Shown here in pieces: positions 17,365-26,664 of a stretch of DNA of 54,421 nucleotides. Source of the stretch: Lachnoclostridium sp. UBA3262. Lineage in GTDB: Bacteria; Bacillota; Clostridia; Lachnospirales; Lachnospiraceae. Made by a program: the position numbers and the translations under genes. Where the stretch lies: the NCBI GenBank assembly GCA_002362575.1, contig DEUM01000050.1:1-54421 (forward strand), written 5' to 3'. Every line of letters begins with the position of its first letter. The stretch's first letter is position 1. Under the pieces are notes generated by a model that was not told the origin of the DNA, did not search any database, and saw only the letters and a list, made by a program, of their open reading frames with translations.

Positions 17365-17735
17365 TGGAAATGATAATCCGGCAGCTCTGGTACTTTGGTG
17401 CCTCTTTCCTCTGGGGGCTTGTCCTTATGTTTTTGTATGATTTTCTGGAGGTGTTCCGACGGAAGGTAAAACATGGGCGAATTTGGTTGTTGGTGGAGGA
17501 CTGGCTCTTTTGGGCGGTAGCCTCCATCCTCGTATTTCAAATGATATTCGCTTTGAACAATGGTATTATCCGAAGTTTTTTTATTGTATCGTTTGTGGCG
17601 GGTATGGCGTTGTATCGAAAAGTGGCGAAAGAGCATGTTATAAATGCAATTTTGGCAGTAATTGCGTTTGTTTTTCGACCATACGTTTGGATTTTGGAAA
17701 AAATACGCAAAATACGCAAAAAGTCCTTGAAATAA
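17364..17735 (+). CDS. yabQ: spore cortex protein YabQ
   Basis: A 123-residue membrane protein with hydrophobic segments near residues 8-28, 45-65 and 68-88, then a basic tail. YabQ localises to the membranes around the forespore and is required for cortex formation. The features GLVLMFLYDFLEVFRRKVKH and VEDWLFWAV match the family. Start overlaps the stop of yabP, indicating translational coupling. Confidence 0.9.
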   Translation: MEMIIRQLWYFGASFLWGLVLMFLYDFLEVFRRKVKHGRIWLLVEDWLFWAVASILVFQMIFALNNGIIRSFFIVSFVAGMALYRKVAKEHVINAILAVIAFVFRPYVWILEKIRKIRKKSLK

Positions 17736-17823
17736 CGGAAAGAACTCTATATAATGGCAGTATACAGGGGTTACTACAACGATAGAAAACGGAGTTGTAG
17801 AATAATGCTAAGGGGATGTGCCC

Positions 17824-18123
17824 ATGAGAACAAGGAAGCGCAAAAAACGCCGGACTGGTTTGTATCTTGTCATGCTGGTTGTCGGAATCTTTCTCAGTAC
17901 GTTGGTTGTACAGGGATATAATCTGAAAGTGAACTGTAAGAGACTAGCGGCAGAACAGACGCAGCTGGAGGCCAAAAAGAAAAGTCTTCAAAAGGAGCAG
18001 CAGGATATAAAAGACAAATCCGCGTATATGAAGACGGACAAGTACATAGAAGAAGTGGCAAGGGAGAAGTTCGGATTGGTCTATGAAAATGAAATTATTT
18101 TTAAGCCGGCGGACAGTGACTGA
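17824..18123 (+). CDS. divIC: septum formation initiator DivIC/FtsB-like protein
   Basis: A 99-residue bitopic membrane protein: a basic N-terminus (RTRKRKKRR), one membrane helix (about residues 12-32), a coiled coil (residues about 35-65, rich in Q, K and E) and the typical C-terminal part YMKTDKYIEEVAREKFGLVYENEIIF. It interacts with FtsL and DivIB at the division septum. AAGGGG is seven bases from ATG17824. It is the usual partner of yabP and yabQ. Confidence 0.93.
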   Translation: MRTRKRKKRRTGLYLVMLVVGIFLSTLVVQGYNLKVNCKRLAAEQTQLEAKKKSLQKEQQDIKDKSAYMKTDKYIEEVAREKFGLVYENEIIFKPADSD

Positions 18124-18147
18124 GGTTTACTAAGTTAGCCGTGGAAT

Positions 18148-18231
18148 AAAAAAGAAAGCAATCGAAATCGCTCAAAACAAGGCAAGCAAGCTTGCAAAAG
18201 TTTTTCGCTGATTTCGATTGCTTTCTTTTTT
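18148..18231. terminator. strong bidirectional terminator
   Basis: An arm of about 24 bases (18148-18171, starting with six A and containing GCAATCGAAATC) pairs almost perfectly with 18207-18231, ending in six T. A second small palindrome (GCAAGCTTGC) lies in the loop. It can stop divIC transcription and reverse-strand transcription reading out of the MATE gene. Confidence 0.88.
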
Positions 18232-18348
18232 GTAACTCTGCTATCTCAGTTGAGCGCCACTCGCCGTCCACCCCTAACTTAAAAATATATTTACCCCCCT
18301 TGACAAAGAGCTAAAAATTTACCAGTGTTCTCTTTAACAGCAGCGGAA

Positions 18349-18506
18349 ATAATAAACTGGCAGGGTATCATAGGCAGGTCCGGGAGAGATATTACAATTC
18401 GGAACTGTTTGCCGCCGCTGGTGCAGCCAGCGGCGGCTCTCAAGCGAAGCGTGTTCCGAAAGTAATATCTCCCCGGACCTGCATACAATGCCCCTACCTT
18501 TATTAC
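18349..18506. repeat. palindromic repeat at the 3' end of the MATE gene (158 bp)
   Basis: The left arm GCAGGTCCGGGAGAGATATT (18374 onward) pairs with the right arm ending in CCCCGGACCTGC (18482), and the pairing continues outward to ATAATAAA (18349) and TTTATTAC (18506). The inner stem is GCCGCCGCTGG / CCAGCGGCGGC (18411-18437). The CCGGG-AGATATTAC motif recurs in the palindrome at 45308-45493. It ends two bases before the MATE stop codon. Confidence 0.8.
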
Positions 18507-18507
18507 C

Positions 18508-19893
18508 CTACAGAAACGCCTGAGCCTTTTTCCGCCATCGCCCCTTTGCATAGAAAATCGTAGTGATTAGTGCGCCTATCAGCCATGAACAGAGCAGGGA
18601 AATAAAAATACACTCCTGACGTCCATGAGGCAGGGCGGCGCTTCTGGTCAGATAGGCTATTCCGTATGCCACCGGAACGCGGACAGCAACTGTTGTAAAC
18701 AGTGAAATCCACATTGGAGTCATAGTGTCGCCTGCGCCGCGCATGACGCCGGATAAGCTCTGGGTAACTGCCATCGCTACATAGCCGAGCGCAATAATGC
18801 TCATCATATTCCGGCTGAGGTCTACCAGTTCGGTTGTCTTGGTAAAGATTCCCATAAGTGGTCTGCCAAAAATCAGAATCAGGCTGGTCAGCACCGTTGT
18901 CGTTATGACGGCGACCAGTGTTCCCTGCTTTGCCCCCTTTATCACACGATCATACTTACGCGCCCCCACATTCTGTCCGGCGTATGTAGTCATGGCAGTG
19001 CCAAAGGAAAAGTTCGGGAGCATGGCAAATCCGTCTACTCGCATTACGATGACATTGGCGGAGATAAACATATTACCGAAACTGTTTGTAAGCGACTGTA
19101 CGATAATCATCGCCATAGAAAAAATTGCCTGTGTCAGTCCGGAGGGAAGTCCCAGACGGATAATTTTACCAGAAAATTTTTTGTTAAATTTCATATAACA
19201 CAGCTTCATATCAAAAATATCTGTCAGTTTTGTCATATGTATAAAACAAAGGATAGCAGAGACCGCCTGCGCAATAATTGTCGCCCAAGCAACGCCGCTG
19301 ACACCCATTCCCAGTTTGATGACAAAAAGAAGGTCCAGTACAATATTCAAAACTGTCGATACCAGCAGATATACCAAAGCGGAAAAGGCGTCCCCCAGTC
19401 CCCGCAATACGCCGCTCAGTATATTATAATAAGCACAGCCTACAAATCCTAAGAACATAATCATAAGATAGGAATGACACCAGTCTATAATGTTTGCCGG
19501 TGTATTCAGTGCTACTAATAGCGGGCGCACCAGAAACAGTGACAGGAGCATAACGATTCCGGTCGCAATCGCCGTTAGCAGGATGCTGTTTCCAACAGTA
19601 TAAGAAAGTTCCTCTCTCTGTTTTGCACCAAAATATTGTGATACCATAATGCTGGTACCCATACTGATTCCAATAAAAAGTACCAAAAGTAAATTTAAAA
19701 TCGGACCTGCACTTCCCACGGCCGCTAAAGCGTCGTCTCCAACATATTGTCCTACCACGATGCTGTCCACCGTGTTATAAAGCTGCTGGGCAATATTTCC
19801 AATTAACATAGGAGCTGTAAAACGCACAATCTGTTTCCATGGTTCCCCTATGGTCATGTCGGTAGCCTGAAATAATTTTTTAAGTTCCTCCAT
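18508..19893 (-). CDS. MATE-family multidrug/sodium antiporter
   Basis: A 461-residue inner-membrane exporter with about 12 hydrophobic segments in two repeats. The conserved starts are PMLIGNIAQQLYNTVDSIVVGQYVG-like (here PMLIGNIAQQLY and VDSIVVGQYVG) and the second-half GLPSGLTQAIFSMAMI, with YAGQNVGARKYDR. MATE proteins expel cationic compounds in exchange for sodium or protons; the substrate is unknown. GAGGTGAG precedes the ATG. It is transcribed against the surrounding block and divergently from spoIIE. Confidence 0.92.
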   Translation of the reverse strand: MEELKKLFQATDMTIGEPWKQIVRFTAPMLIGNIAQQLYNTVDSIVVGQYVGDDALAAVGSAGPILNLLLVLFIGISMGTSIMVSQYFGAKQREELSYTVGNSILLTAIATGIVMLLSLFLVRPLLVALNTPANIIDWCHSYLMIMFLGFVGCAYYNILSGVLRGLGDAFSALVYLLVSTVLNIVLDLLFVIKLGMGVSGVAWATIIAQAVSAILCFIHMTKLTDIFDMKLCYMKFNKKFSGKIIRLGLPSGLTQAIFSMAMIIVQSLTNSFGNMFISANVIVMRVDGFAMLPNFSFGTAMTTYAGQNVGARKYDRVIKGAKQGTLVAVITTTVLTSLILIFGRPLMGIFTKTTELVDLSRNMMSIIALGYVAMAVTQSLSGVMRGAGDTMTPMWISLFTTVAVRVPVAYGIAYLTRSAALPHGRQECIFISLLCSWLIGALITTIFYAKGRWRKKAQAFL

Positions 19894-20071
19894 TTGTTTC
19901 TCACCTCTTACTTTTTCGTAGTATTTCTACATTATTCCAAATAAAAATAATTGTCAAGTAGTTATTGGTTTTAATAAGTTTGCCAGCCCCAATACTTCCA
20001 CTTATAATTTTCCAACAATCGAGTGGGGGAGGTATCCTAGTTGAGTCCGGGATACCTTACTACTCGAAAAG

Positions 20072-20137
20072 TGTCGAAAACTTTTCCCACTGCCGCCCCC
20101 CGTTTTGACAAAATATGCCTACAGGGTTGTCTATACT
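20072..20137 (+). promoter_or_regulatory. Spo0A-activated sigma-A promoter of spoIIE
   Basis: TTGACA (20105-20110) and TATACT (20132-20137) are separated by 21 bases, too far for unaided sigma-A but the known hallmark of spoIIE/spoIIG promoters activated by Spo0A~P. A 0A box, TGTCGAA (20072-20078), lies 26 bases upstream of the -35, with a related CTCGAAAA just before it. TTTTGACAAAA over the -35 reads TTTTGTCAAAA on the other strand, one mismatch from a second 0A box. Confidence 0.8.
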
Positions 20138-20220
20138 AGTACAACAACCTATATTTCGCTCGCGCCATCAGGCTGGCTGGGCGGCGCCAATTTGAACTTA
20201 GGAGATGGGGGGCATAAGTT

Positions 20221-22530
20221 TTGAAAAATACGAGGTTCATTTTGCTGGCGGGTATGAGTTTCCTGCTGGGGAGAGTGTGGTTATTTCAAATCAATCCGTT
20301 TGCCATAGCATTTTTTGCAGCAATGTGTGCAGAAAAAAAAGGAAAGAGGCTGATTGCCTTTACTATTTTACTCGGAATGATGACGAGTGCGGATGGCATA
20401 GAACTGATTAAATATATATTACTTTTTTCACTCGTTTTATTTGTAGATTACATACAAAACAAATTATTTCAAAAACATTCGACGGCGCTTGTGCTGTCTC
20501 TTTTGTGTGGTGGAATCAATCTTTTGCTGGGAGCAGCAAACAGTATACTGGCAACAAATTCGTGGGAGGTATTCTGGCTGGGCGTATTGGAAAGCGTTGC
20601 TATTCTGGCACTGGCAAACGTGTACCAGTGGGGCGTCCGGTTTTTTTTGTATGAAGAATGGAACAAGGTGCTTGGAAATGAAGAACTGATTAGTGTGCTG
20701 GTACTGATAACGACGGCGTTGTATGGGATTCCAAGGGAGGCAGATACCATTTTTTCTGTATCGGGTACGCTTGCCTATCTGCTTGTCTTATTTATGGGAT
20801 TTCGCTATGGGGCGGCGACCGGCGCGGTAGCGGGAGCTGCGGGAGGCGTGCTGTCCGCTCTGTCTGGCAGGAGTCTGGTGGCAATTGGCATTTACTGTCT
20901 GCTGGGAGTCTGTGTGGGAATGTTCCGGAAAATGGGGCGTGTGTGCAGCAGCATTGCCTTTTTTGCTATGGGGTGCATTATGACGTATGCCGCTAAATAT
21001 GAAATTGCAGGCATTGTAGAGCTGCGCGCAATGATATCGGCGGTCATTATTTTTCTCGCATTGCCGGTACGCATCGTTCATGCTGTGGAAAAAGACAACG
21101 GAGATGAGTCAGATAATTCATTTGCAAGGGAAGACGTCCGTATGCTTGCAAACTATAAAATAGAAGATTTTGCTAATGCGTTCCGAAGACTCTCTAAGAG
21201 CTTTGAGGGCGGTGGAACGAAACAGAGGGAAATTTCAACAGAGGATGTGGAAAGAATTTTCGAGGAACTATCGCAAAAAATCTGTAGTGAGTGTGTCAAC
21301 TGTAATTTTTGCTGGGACAGGCATTATGAGGAGACAAGCATGAATATTCGCAGTATTCTCTGGCAGGCGGGACGGGATGGCAGCGTGGCGGCAGAAAAAA
21401 TCAGCCCGGATTTTGGCAGACGGTGTATTCATCTGGATGCCTATGTGGAAAAAGCGGAGGAAAAAATGGCAGTAGCCAAAATGAACCTCGGCTGGCACAA
21501 CCGGATGGCGGAAAATAGAAAAGTAATGGCAAGACAGATGATGGAAGTGGCAAGTGCGTTAAAATCATTTACTCTTGACTTGGAGGATGTGGGAGAAGTT
21601 CTGCCGGAGTGCAAAAGGCAGATATCGGAGGTGCTGAAAAAAGAGGGAATACGGCTGAAGCGTCTTTTGGTAAAAAAGAAAAAGGGAAGGCTGGAGGTCG
21701 TCTTTACGGGATGCTGCAAAGGAAACCAGTGTCTGACAAAAACTGATATATCAAAGGCGCTGTCAGAGGTAACCGGCGTCTGTATGTGTCCGGGGCGGGA
21801 GACAAGGAACGTGATTTCTTCCGAGGAAGTCACTATGTTTTTTCGTGAAGATACGCGCTACAAGGCTTTGACTGGACTGGCGAGGGTAGCAAAGTCAGGC
21901 GAAAGTGTGTCCGGAGATAATTATTCCTTTCTTGAGCTGCAGAGTGGGGAGCTTCTCATGGTGCTGGCAGACGGAATGGGGAGCGGCGAGGTGGCATACC
22001 GTGACAGCGGAAATCTGATTGAAGTGCTGGAACATCTGATGGAGGCAGGGTTTGAAAAAAAGTCTGCACTCCGCCTGCTCAACACATTATTTGTTATCAA
22101 TTATGAGGGAGACTCCTTTACCACGCTGGATATGGCTTCCATAAATCTTCACACTGGGAAATGTGAAATTATGAAAAACGGTGCTGCGGCAACATTTATA
22201 AAGAGAAAGGATGGGGTAGATACGATTTTGTCAGAAGCATTACCGGTGGGGGTTGACATGGAGGCAGAGAGTGATGTGGCAGTTACAGAACTGAGCGAGG
22301 GAGATATGGTCATTATGGTATCGGATGGCGTCATAGATGGTTTTTATGGTAATTCTCGTATATTGGAGGAGAGTGAGGAATACAGCGTGGAAGCGTTAAT
22401 TGAAAATCTGGATTGCCTGAACCCAAACGATATGGCGAATCAGATTCTCATGAATTCACTGGCGAGAAGCGCAAGGGAGGCGACGGATGATATGAGTGTT
22501 TTAGTTGCGGGAATATGGAATAAAAATTGA
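20221..22530 (+). CDS. spoIIE: stage II sporulation protein E, PP2C phosphatase
   Basis: A 769-residue protein. About ten membrane segments fill the first 290 residues, a central region (about 300-560) includes a Cys cluster (ICSECVNCNFCW), and a PP2C-type phosphatase domain occupies about 560-769 (VSGDNYSF, VLADGMGSGEVA, VMVSDGVIDG). It dephosphorylates SpoIIAA to activate sigma-F in the forespore and takes part in polar septation. TTG20221 is preceded by GATGGGGGG. Length is a little below the Bacillus protein. The promoter has the Spo0A-type layout. Confidence 0.95.
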   Translation: MKNTRFILLAGMSFLLGRVWLFQINPFAIAFFAAMCAEKKGKRLIAFTILLGMMTSADGIELIKYILLFSLVLFVDYIQNKLFQKHSTALVLSLLCGGINLLLGAANSILATNSWEVFWLGVLESVAILALANVYQWGVRFFLYEEWNKVLGNEELISVLVLITTALYGIPREADTIFSVSGTLAYLLVLFMGFRYGAATGAVAGAAGGVLSALSGRSLVAIGIYCLLGVCVGMFRKMGRVCSSIAFFAMGCIMTYAAKYEIAGIVELRAMISAVIIFLALPVRIVHAVEKDNGDESDNSFAREDVRMLANYKIEDFANAFRRLSKSFEGGGTKQREISTEDVERIFEELSQKICSECVNCNFCWDRHYEETSMNIRSILWQAGRDGSVAAEKISPDFGRRCIHLDAYVEKAEEKMAVAKMNLGWHNRMAENRKVMARQMMEVASALKSFTLDLEDVGEVLPECKRQISEVLKKEGIRLKRLLVKKKKGRLEVVFTGCCKGNQCLTKTDISKALSEVTGVCMCPGRETRNVISSEEVTMFFREDTRYKALTGLARVAKSGESVSGDNYSFLELQSGELLMVLADGMGSGEVAYRDSGNLIEVLEHLMEAGFEKKSALRLLNTLFVINYEGDSFTTLDMASINLHTGKCEIMKNGAAATFIKRKDGVDTILSEALPVGVDMEAESDVAVTELSEGDMVIMVSDGVIDGFYGNSRILEESEEYSVEALIENLDCLNPNDMANQILMNSLARSAREATDDMSVLVAGIWNKN

Positions 22531-22606
22531 CGAATGGAGAGAAAATCATTACAATAGAATCAGAGTTACAGATTCCTTCGCTGGCGCTGGCGGAATGGAG
22601 GAAAGC

Positions 22607-24001
22607 ATGAAAAAGCAACTGATTCAGTTTAATGAAAAAAAGCATTTATTTGACAGAGGGGATAAGATTGTAGCAGGAGTATCCGGTGGGGCAGATTCGG
22701 TATGCCTGTTACAACTTTTGAACGAAATAAAAAAAGACTACGGTTTGTCTTTATTTGTCCTGCACGTAAATCATGGAATACGGGAGGGCGATGCCGAGCA
22801 GGACGCAGAGTTTGTAGAACAACTGGCAGACAGTATGGGGCTGCCTTTTTGTCTTGTCAAAAAAAATGTGCCGGAGCTGGCGGCAGACATGGGAATGACA
22901 GAGGAGGAGGCGGGGCGTTATATAAGGTATGAGGAGCTGGAGAACTACAGGGAACGCGTGGGGGCTGACCGGATTGCAATCGCCCATCATCGTGACGACG
23001 TGGCGGAGACAATGCTTTTTCAGCTTTTTCGCGGGAGCGGACCGAGAGGGCTGGCAGGGATTCCGGCTAAGAGAGGGAGAATTATAAGGCCGCTCGCTTT
23101 TGCCGGGCGGGCGGAGATTGAAAGCTATATGAGGGAGAGAGGTTTGCCTTACCGGGAGGATAAGACGAATGATTTGACAGAGTATACAAGGAATAAAATC
23201 CGTCTTCAGCTTCTTCCCTATGTGGAGCGGGAGATTAACAGCCGGGCCGGGCTGCATGTGGCTCAGGCGGCGGAGAAGCTGACGGAGTGGAGGGAGTACA
23301 TTGAGAAGATGGGGCAGCAGGCGTATGAGCAGGCGGCAGAACAGAGGGGAGGGGAGCTAAGGCTGTCCGTCCCGGTGTATGAGGAGCAGGAAAAGGTAAT
23401 ACAGGGGGAGATTCTTCGACGGGCATTTACGGAGATGATACCCGGGGCAAAGGATGTGTCGCAGAGCCATTATGAGAAAGTAGGGGAGCTTGTGCATATG
23501 GAACCGGGGAAAAGGCTGCGGCTCCCAAAGGGAATTGTGGCGGAGAAATGCTATGATTGTATCCGCTTTTTTTCAGACGAGGGAAAGCAGGTGGAACCGA
23601 CATACATCGAATGTAAAATTCCTTCCTCGCATATAGTGGATAGTAATGGTACTATTTACGAATTTTCCGTGTCGGTTTGGAAAAGAGAAGAATTAGAGGG
23701 AGAAATTCCGCAAAAAGACTATACGAAATGGTTTGATTATGATAAGATAAACAGTGATTTAGTAATTCGGAATCCGAGGGAAGAAGATTTTTTTGTGCTA
23801 GATGAAAATGGTGGTACAAAGAAGTTGAACCGGTACTACATTGACCGGAAAATTCCGAGGAGGGAGCGAATTGGTCAGTTGGTTCTTGCCGATGGTTCTC
23901 ATATACTATGGGCAGTTCCAGACCGCATCAGTGCAGAGTATAAAGTTACAGAAAACACAAAACAAGTTTTGGTTGTAAACCGGGAAAGGATACCACAATG
24001 A
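22607..24001 (+). CDS. tilS: tRNA(Ile)-lysidine synthetase TilS
   Basis: Ligates lysine to C34 of tRNA-Ile(CAU) with ATP, switching AUG to AUA reading. The 464-residue protein has the PP-loop SGGADSVCLL near residue 27, HVNHGIR, AIAHHRDDVAETMLF and the C-terminal TilS domains ending with WAVPDRISAEYKV. ATG22607 is preceded by GGAGG; the longer frame from 22505 overlaps spoIIE. The stop overlaps the hpt start by four bases (ATGA), the classical tilS-hpt-ftsH operon. Confidence 0.95.
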   Translation: MKKQLIQFNEKKHLFDRGDKIVAGVSGGADSVCLLQLLNEIKKDYGLSLFVLHVNHGIREGDAEQDAEFVEQLADSMGLPFCLVKKNVPELAADMGMTEEEAGRYIRYEELENYRERVGADRIAIAHHRDDVAETMLFQLFRGSGPRGLAGIPAKRGRIIRPLAFAGRAEIESYMRERGLPYREDKTNDLTEYTRNKIRLQLLPYVEREINSRAGLHVAQAAEKLTEWREYIEKMGQQAYEQAAEQRGGELRLSVPVYEEQEKVIQGEILRRAFTEMIPGAKDVSQSHYEKVGELVHMEPGKRLRLPKGIVAEKCYDCIRFFSDEGKQVEPTYIECKIPSSHIVDSNGTIYEFSVSVWKREELEGEIPQKDYTKWFDYDKINSDLVIRNPREEDFFVLDENGGTKKLNRYYIDRKIPRRERIGQLVLADGSHILWAVPDRISAEYKVTENTKQVLVVNRERIPQ

Positions 24002-24528
24002 AAGAAGAAATCAGAGTATTGATTGAAGCAGACAAGGTAGAGGAGAGGGTAAAGCAGCTGGCGGAGCAGATTAACCGCGAGTATGAGGGAAAAAAGCTGC
24101 ATTTGATATGTATTCTGAAGGGAAGTGTATTTTTTACCTGCGAACTGGCAAAATATATTAAGGTACCAGTTACGATGGATTTTATAACCGTGTCCAGCTA
24201 TGGAGACGGGCTGACAAGTTCTGGCTGCATTACGGTTAAACAGGATTTGACGATGGACATTAAAGGAAGAGAAGTTCTGATTATAGAAGATATTGTTGAC
24301 AGTGGCAGAACACTCTCGTATCTGTCACATATGCTGAAAAAGAGGAATCCGGCAAGTTTAAATATTTGTACGCTGTTAGATAAGCCAGAGTGCCGTGTGA
24401 GTGATGTGACAGTAGCTTATACAGGATTTGAGATAGAAGATTTATTCGTGGTGGGCTTTGGACTGGATTATGCCCAGAAATACAGAAATTTACCGTATAT
24501 AGGTGTGCTGAAAATAAAGGAGGATTAA
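23998..24528 (+). CDS. hpt: hypoxanthine phosphoribosyltransferase
   Basis: Purine salvage enzyme converting hypoxanthine (and guanine) with PRPP to IMP (GMP). The 176-residue protein has the PRPP-binding motif IIEDIVDSGRTL (about residues 96-107), the loop MDFITVSSYG and FVVGFGLDYAQKYRNLPYIG near the C-terminus. It overlaps tilS by four bases and ends four bases before ftsH, so the three genes are cotranscribed. Confidence 0.96.
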   Translation: MKEEIRVLIEADKVEERVKQLAEQINREYEGKKLHLICILKGSVFFTCELAKYIKVPVTMDFITVSSYGDGLTSSGCITVKQDLTMDIKGREVLIIEDIVDSGRTLSYLSHMLKKRNPASLNICTLLDKPECRVSDVTVAYTGFEIEDLFVVGFGLDYAQKYRNLPYIGVLKIKED

Positions 24529-24532
24529 CGTA

Positions 24533-26365
24533 ATGAGAGGTTACAAGGGATATGGCTTTTTCATTTTAATGGCGGCCATTATTCTGATTGCTGTTTTTTC
24601 GAATGATTTTTTCATGAGTATGAACCGTGAAAATTATTCGTATACGCAGTTTAAGAAGGACATATCGGATAAGAAAGTTAAGTCCGTAACAATCCGGCAG
24701 AATCAGGAAGTACCAACCGGTGAGGTCGTGATTGAGACAACGGACAAGAAAAGTAAAAGTTTTTATGCACCGGATGTAAATACGGTAATGACGTATCTGG
24801 ATACAGCAAACTTTGCGGAGGTAAAGGTTGTGGACGTTGAGTCCACGCCGTGGTATTTGGAATTACTGCCATATATAATCGGTTTCGTACTTATCTTTTT
24901 ACTGTTCAGCATGATGACCAGTCAGGCAAATGGCGGTGGCGGCGGCAATGCCAAGATGATGAATTTTGGCAAAAGCCGTGCGAAGATGACGACGCCGGAT
25001 GATAAGGTAAAAACCTTTGCCGATGTGGCGGGACTGGTGGAAGAAAAAGAGCAGTTGGAGGAAATTGTAGATTTTCTGGAAGCACCGGGCAAATATACAA
25101 AGCTGGGAGCAAGGATTCCGAAGGGCGTTATTATGGTAGGTCCTCCGGGAACAGGTAAAACGCTTCTTGCCAAAGCAGTAGCGGGGGAAGCGGGCGTTCC
25201 GTTTTTCAGTATCTCCGGTTCGGACTTTGTGGAAATGTTTGTCGGCGTCGGTGCATCCCGTGTGCGTGATTTGTTTGCAGAGGCAAAGAAAAACGCACCG
25301 TGTATTGTGTTTATTGATGAGATTGATGCGGTGGCAAGACGGCGCGGAAGCGGTCTTGGCGGCGGGCATGACGAGCGTGAGCAGACGCTGAATCAGATGT
25401 TAGTGGAGATGGACGGATTTGGCATCAATGAGGGTATTATCGTTATGGCGGCGACAAACCGTGTCGATATTTTAGATCCGGCTATTTTACGCCCGGGACG
25501 TTTTGACCGCCGGATTCATGTCGGGTTGCCGGATGTTCACGGCAGGGAAGAAATTCTGAAAGTCCACGCAAAGAATAAACCGCTGGCGGAGGATGTGAAT
25601 CTGGAGGAAATTGCCAGAACGACTGCCGGATTTGCCGGGGCGGATTTGGAAAACCTGCTGAATGAATCTGCGATTGCTGCGGCAAGAGAAAACCGCGCTT
25701 ATATCGTGGACGAAGATATCCGGAAATCGTTTATTAAGGTTGGCATTGGCTCTGAGAAAAAGAGTAAAATTATTTCTGAAAAAGATAGGAAGATTACTGC
25801 CTTTCACGAGGCGGGACATGCGATTTTGTTCCATTTGCTGCCGGATGTCGGACCGGTTTACACGGTATCTATTATTCCGACCGGACAGGGAGCAGGCGGT
25901 TATACAATGCCTTTGCCGGAAAAGGATGAGATGTACTTGACGAAAGGCAAAATGCTTCAGGACATTACAGTCTGCCTTGGCGGGCGTATCGCAGAGGGAA
26001 TTACTTTTGGCGATGTGACGACCGGCGCTGTGCAGGATATCCGTCAGGCGACGGAGGCGGCAAGGAATATGGTAACAAAATATGGTTTTTCAGATGAGCT
26101 GGGAATGATTAACTATAATACATCAGATGATGAAATTTTCATTGGGCGTGATTTAGGGCATACGAAGAATTTTAGTGAGGGTACAGCCGAAGTCATTGAC
26201 AGGGAAGTAAAGAAGATTATTGATTCCTGTTATGAGAGGGCGACAAAGATGTTGAAAGATAATATTGATGTTTTGAATCGTCTGGCAGAGCTTTTAATAG
26301 AAAAAGAGCGAATCGGTCAGGAGGAGTTTGAATCATTGTTTGAGCAAAATGCCGAGACAATATAG
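24533..26365 (+). CDS. ftsH: ATP-dependent zinc metalloprotease FtsH
   Basis: Membrane-bound AAA+ protease for quality control and regulated proteolysis. The 610-residue protein has membrane segments at about 7-25 and 108-125, Walker A GPPGTGKT (about residue 204), Walker B IVFIDEID, the second region of homology AATNRVDILDPAILRPGRFD and the zinc site HEAGH (about 425), with a D ligand in the later GAVQDI/ATEAARNMV region. ATG24533 follows AAGGAGG. It ends the tilS-hpt-ftsH operon. Confidence 0.97.
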   Translation: MRGYKGYGFFILMAAIILIAVFSNDFFMSMNRENYSYTQFKKDISDKKVKSVTIRQNQEVPTGEVVIETTDKKSKSFYAPDVNTVMTYLDTANFAEVKVVDVESTPWYLELLPYIIGFVLIFLLFSMMTSQANGGGGGNAKMMNFGKSRAKMTTPDDKVKTFADVAGLVEEKEQLEEIVDFLEAPGKYTKLGARIPKGVIMVGPPGTGKTLLAKAVAGEAGVPFFSISGSDFVEMFVGVGASRVRDLFAEAKKNAPCIVFIDEIDAVARRRGSGLGGGHDEREQTLNQMLVEMDGFGINEGIIVMAATNRVDILDPAILRPGRFDRRIHVGLPDVHGREEILKVHAKNKPLAEDVNLEEIARTTAGFAGADLENLLNESAIAAARENRAYIVDEDIRKSFIKVGIGSEKKSKIISEKDRKITAFHEAGHAILFHLLPDVGPVYTVSIIPTGQGAGGYTMPLPEKDEMYLTKGKMLQDITVCLGGRIAEGITFGDVTTGAVQDIRQATEAARNMVTKYGFSDELGMINYNTSDDEIFIGRDLGHTKNFSEGTAEVIDREVKKIIDSCYERATKMLKDNIDVLNRLAELLIEKERIGQEEFESLFEQNAETI

Positions 26366-26664
26366 AAAAAAGTATACTTCATTGTGCAAAAGTTCAAATG
26401 GGAGAAAAATGTTGGGCAATTTATACAAAAGAAATTGCGAAAAAAAGTAAAGTTTGTGCACACTGTTTTGGAAGATGGTGCTATAGTAATACTCGTAAAC
26501 CCCAATACATTATATAGTTTTTGCTACACCCCATAAGTAACAAAAATACCTTCTCCCAAAAGGACAGCGTCGTGAAGCTGTCCTTTTGACTTATATACTT
26601 TTATATACGCTTATAAGCGCTGGGTGGGAATAAGTACAGAAGTTTTACCATATTGGAGGAAGAC
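26366..26664 (+). other. intergenic region between ftsH and the GH13 gene
   Basis: This gap contains a terminator hairpin at 26558-26587 and, before it, TATAGTAAT near 26482 that could be a -10 element. No protein-coding frame of note and no tRNA was seen. Confidence 0.5.
26558..26587 (+). terminator. terminator hairpin downstream of ftsH
   Basis: AAAAGGACAGC (26558-26568) pairs perfectly with GCTGTCCTTTT (26577-26587). The self-complementary A/T edges allow function in both directions. Confidence 0.8.
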
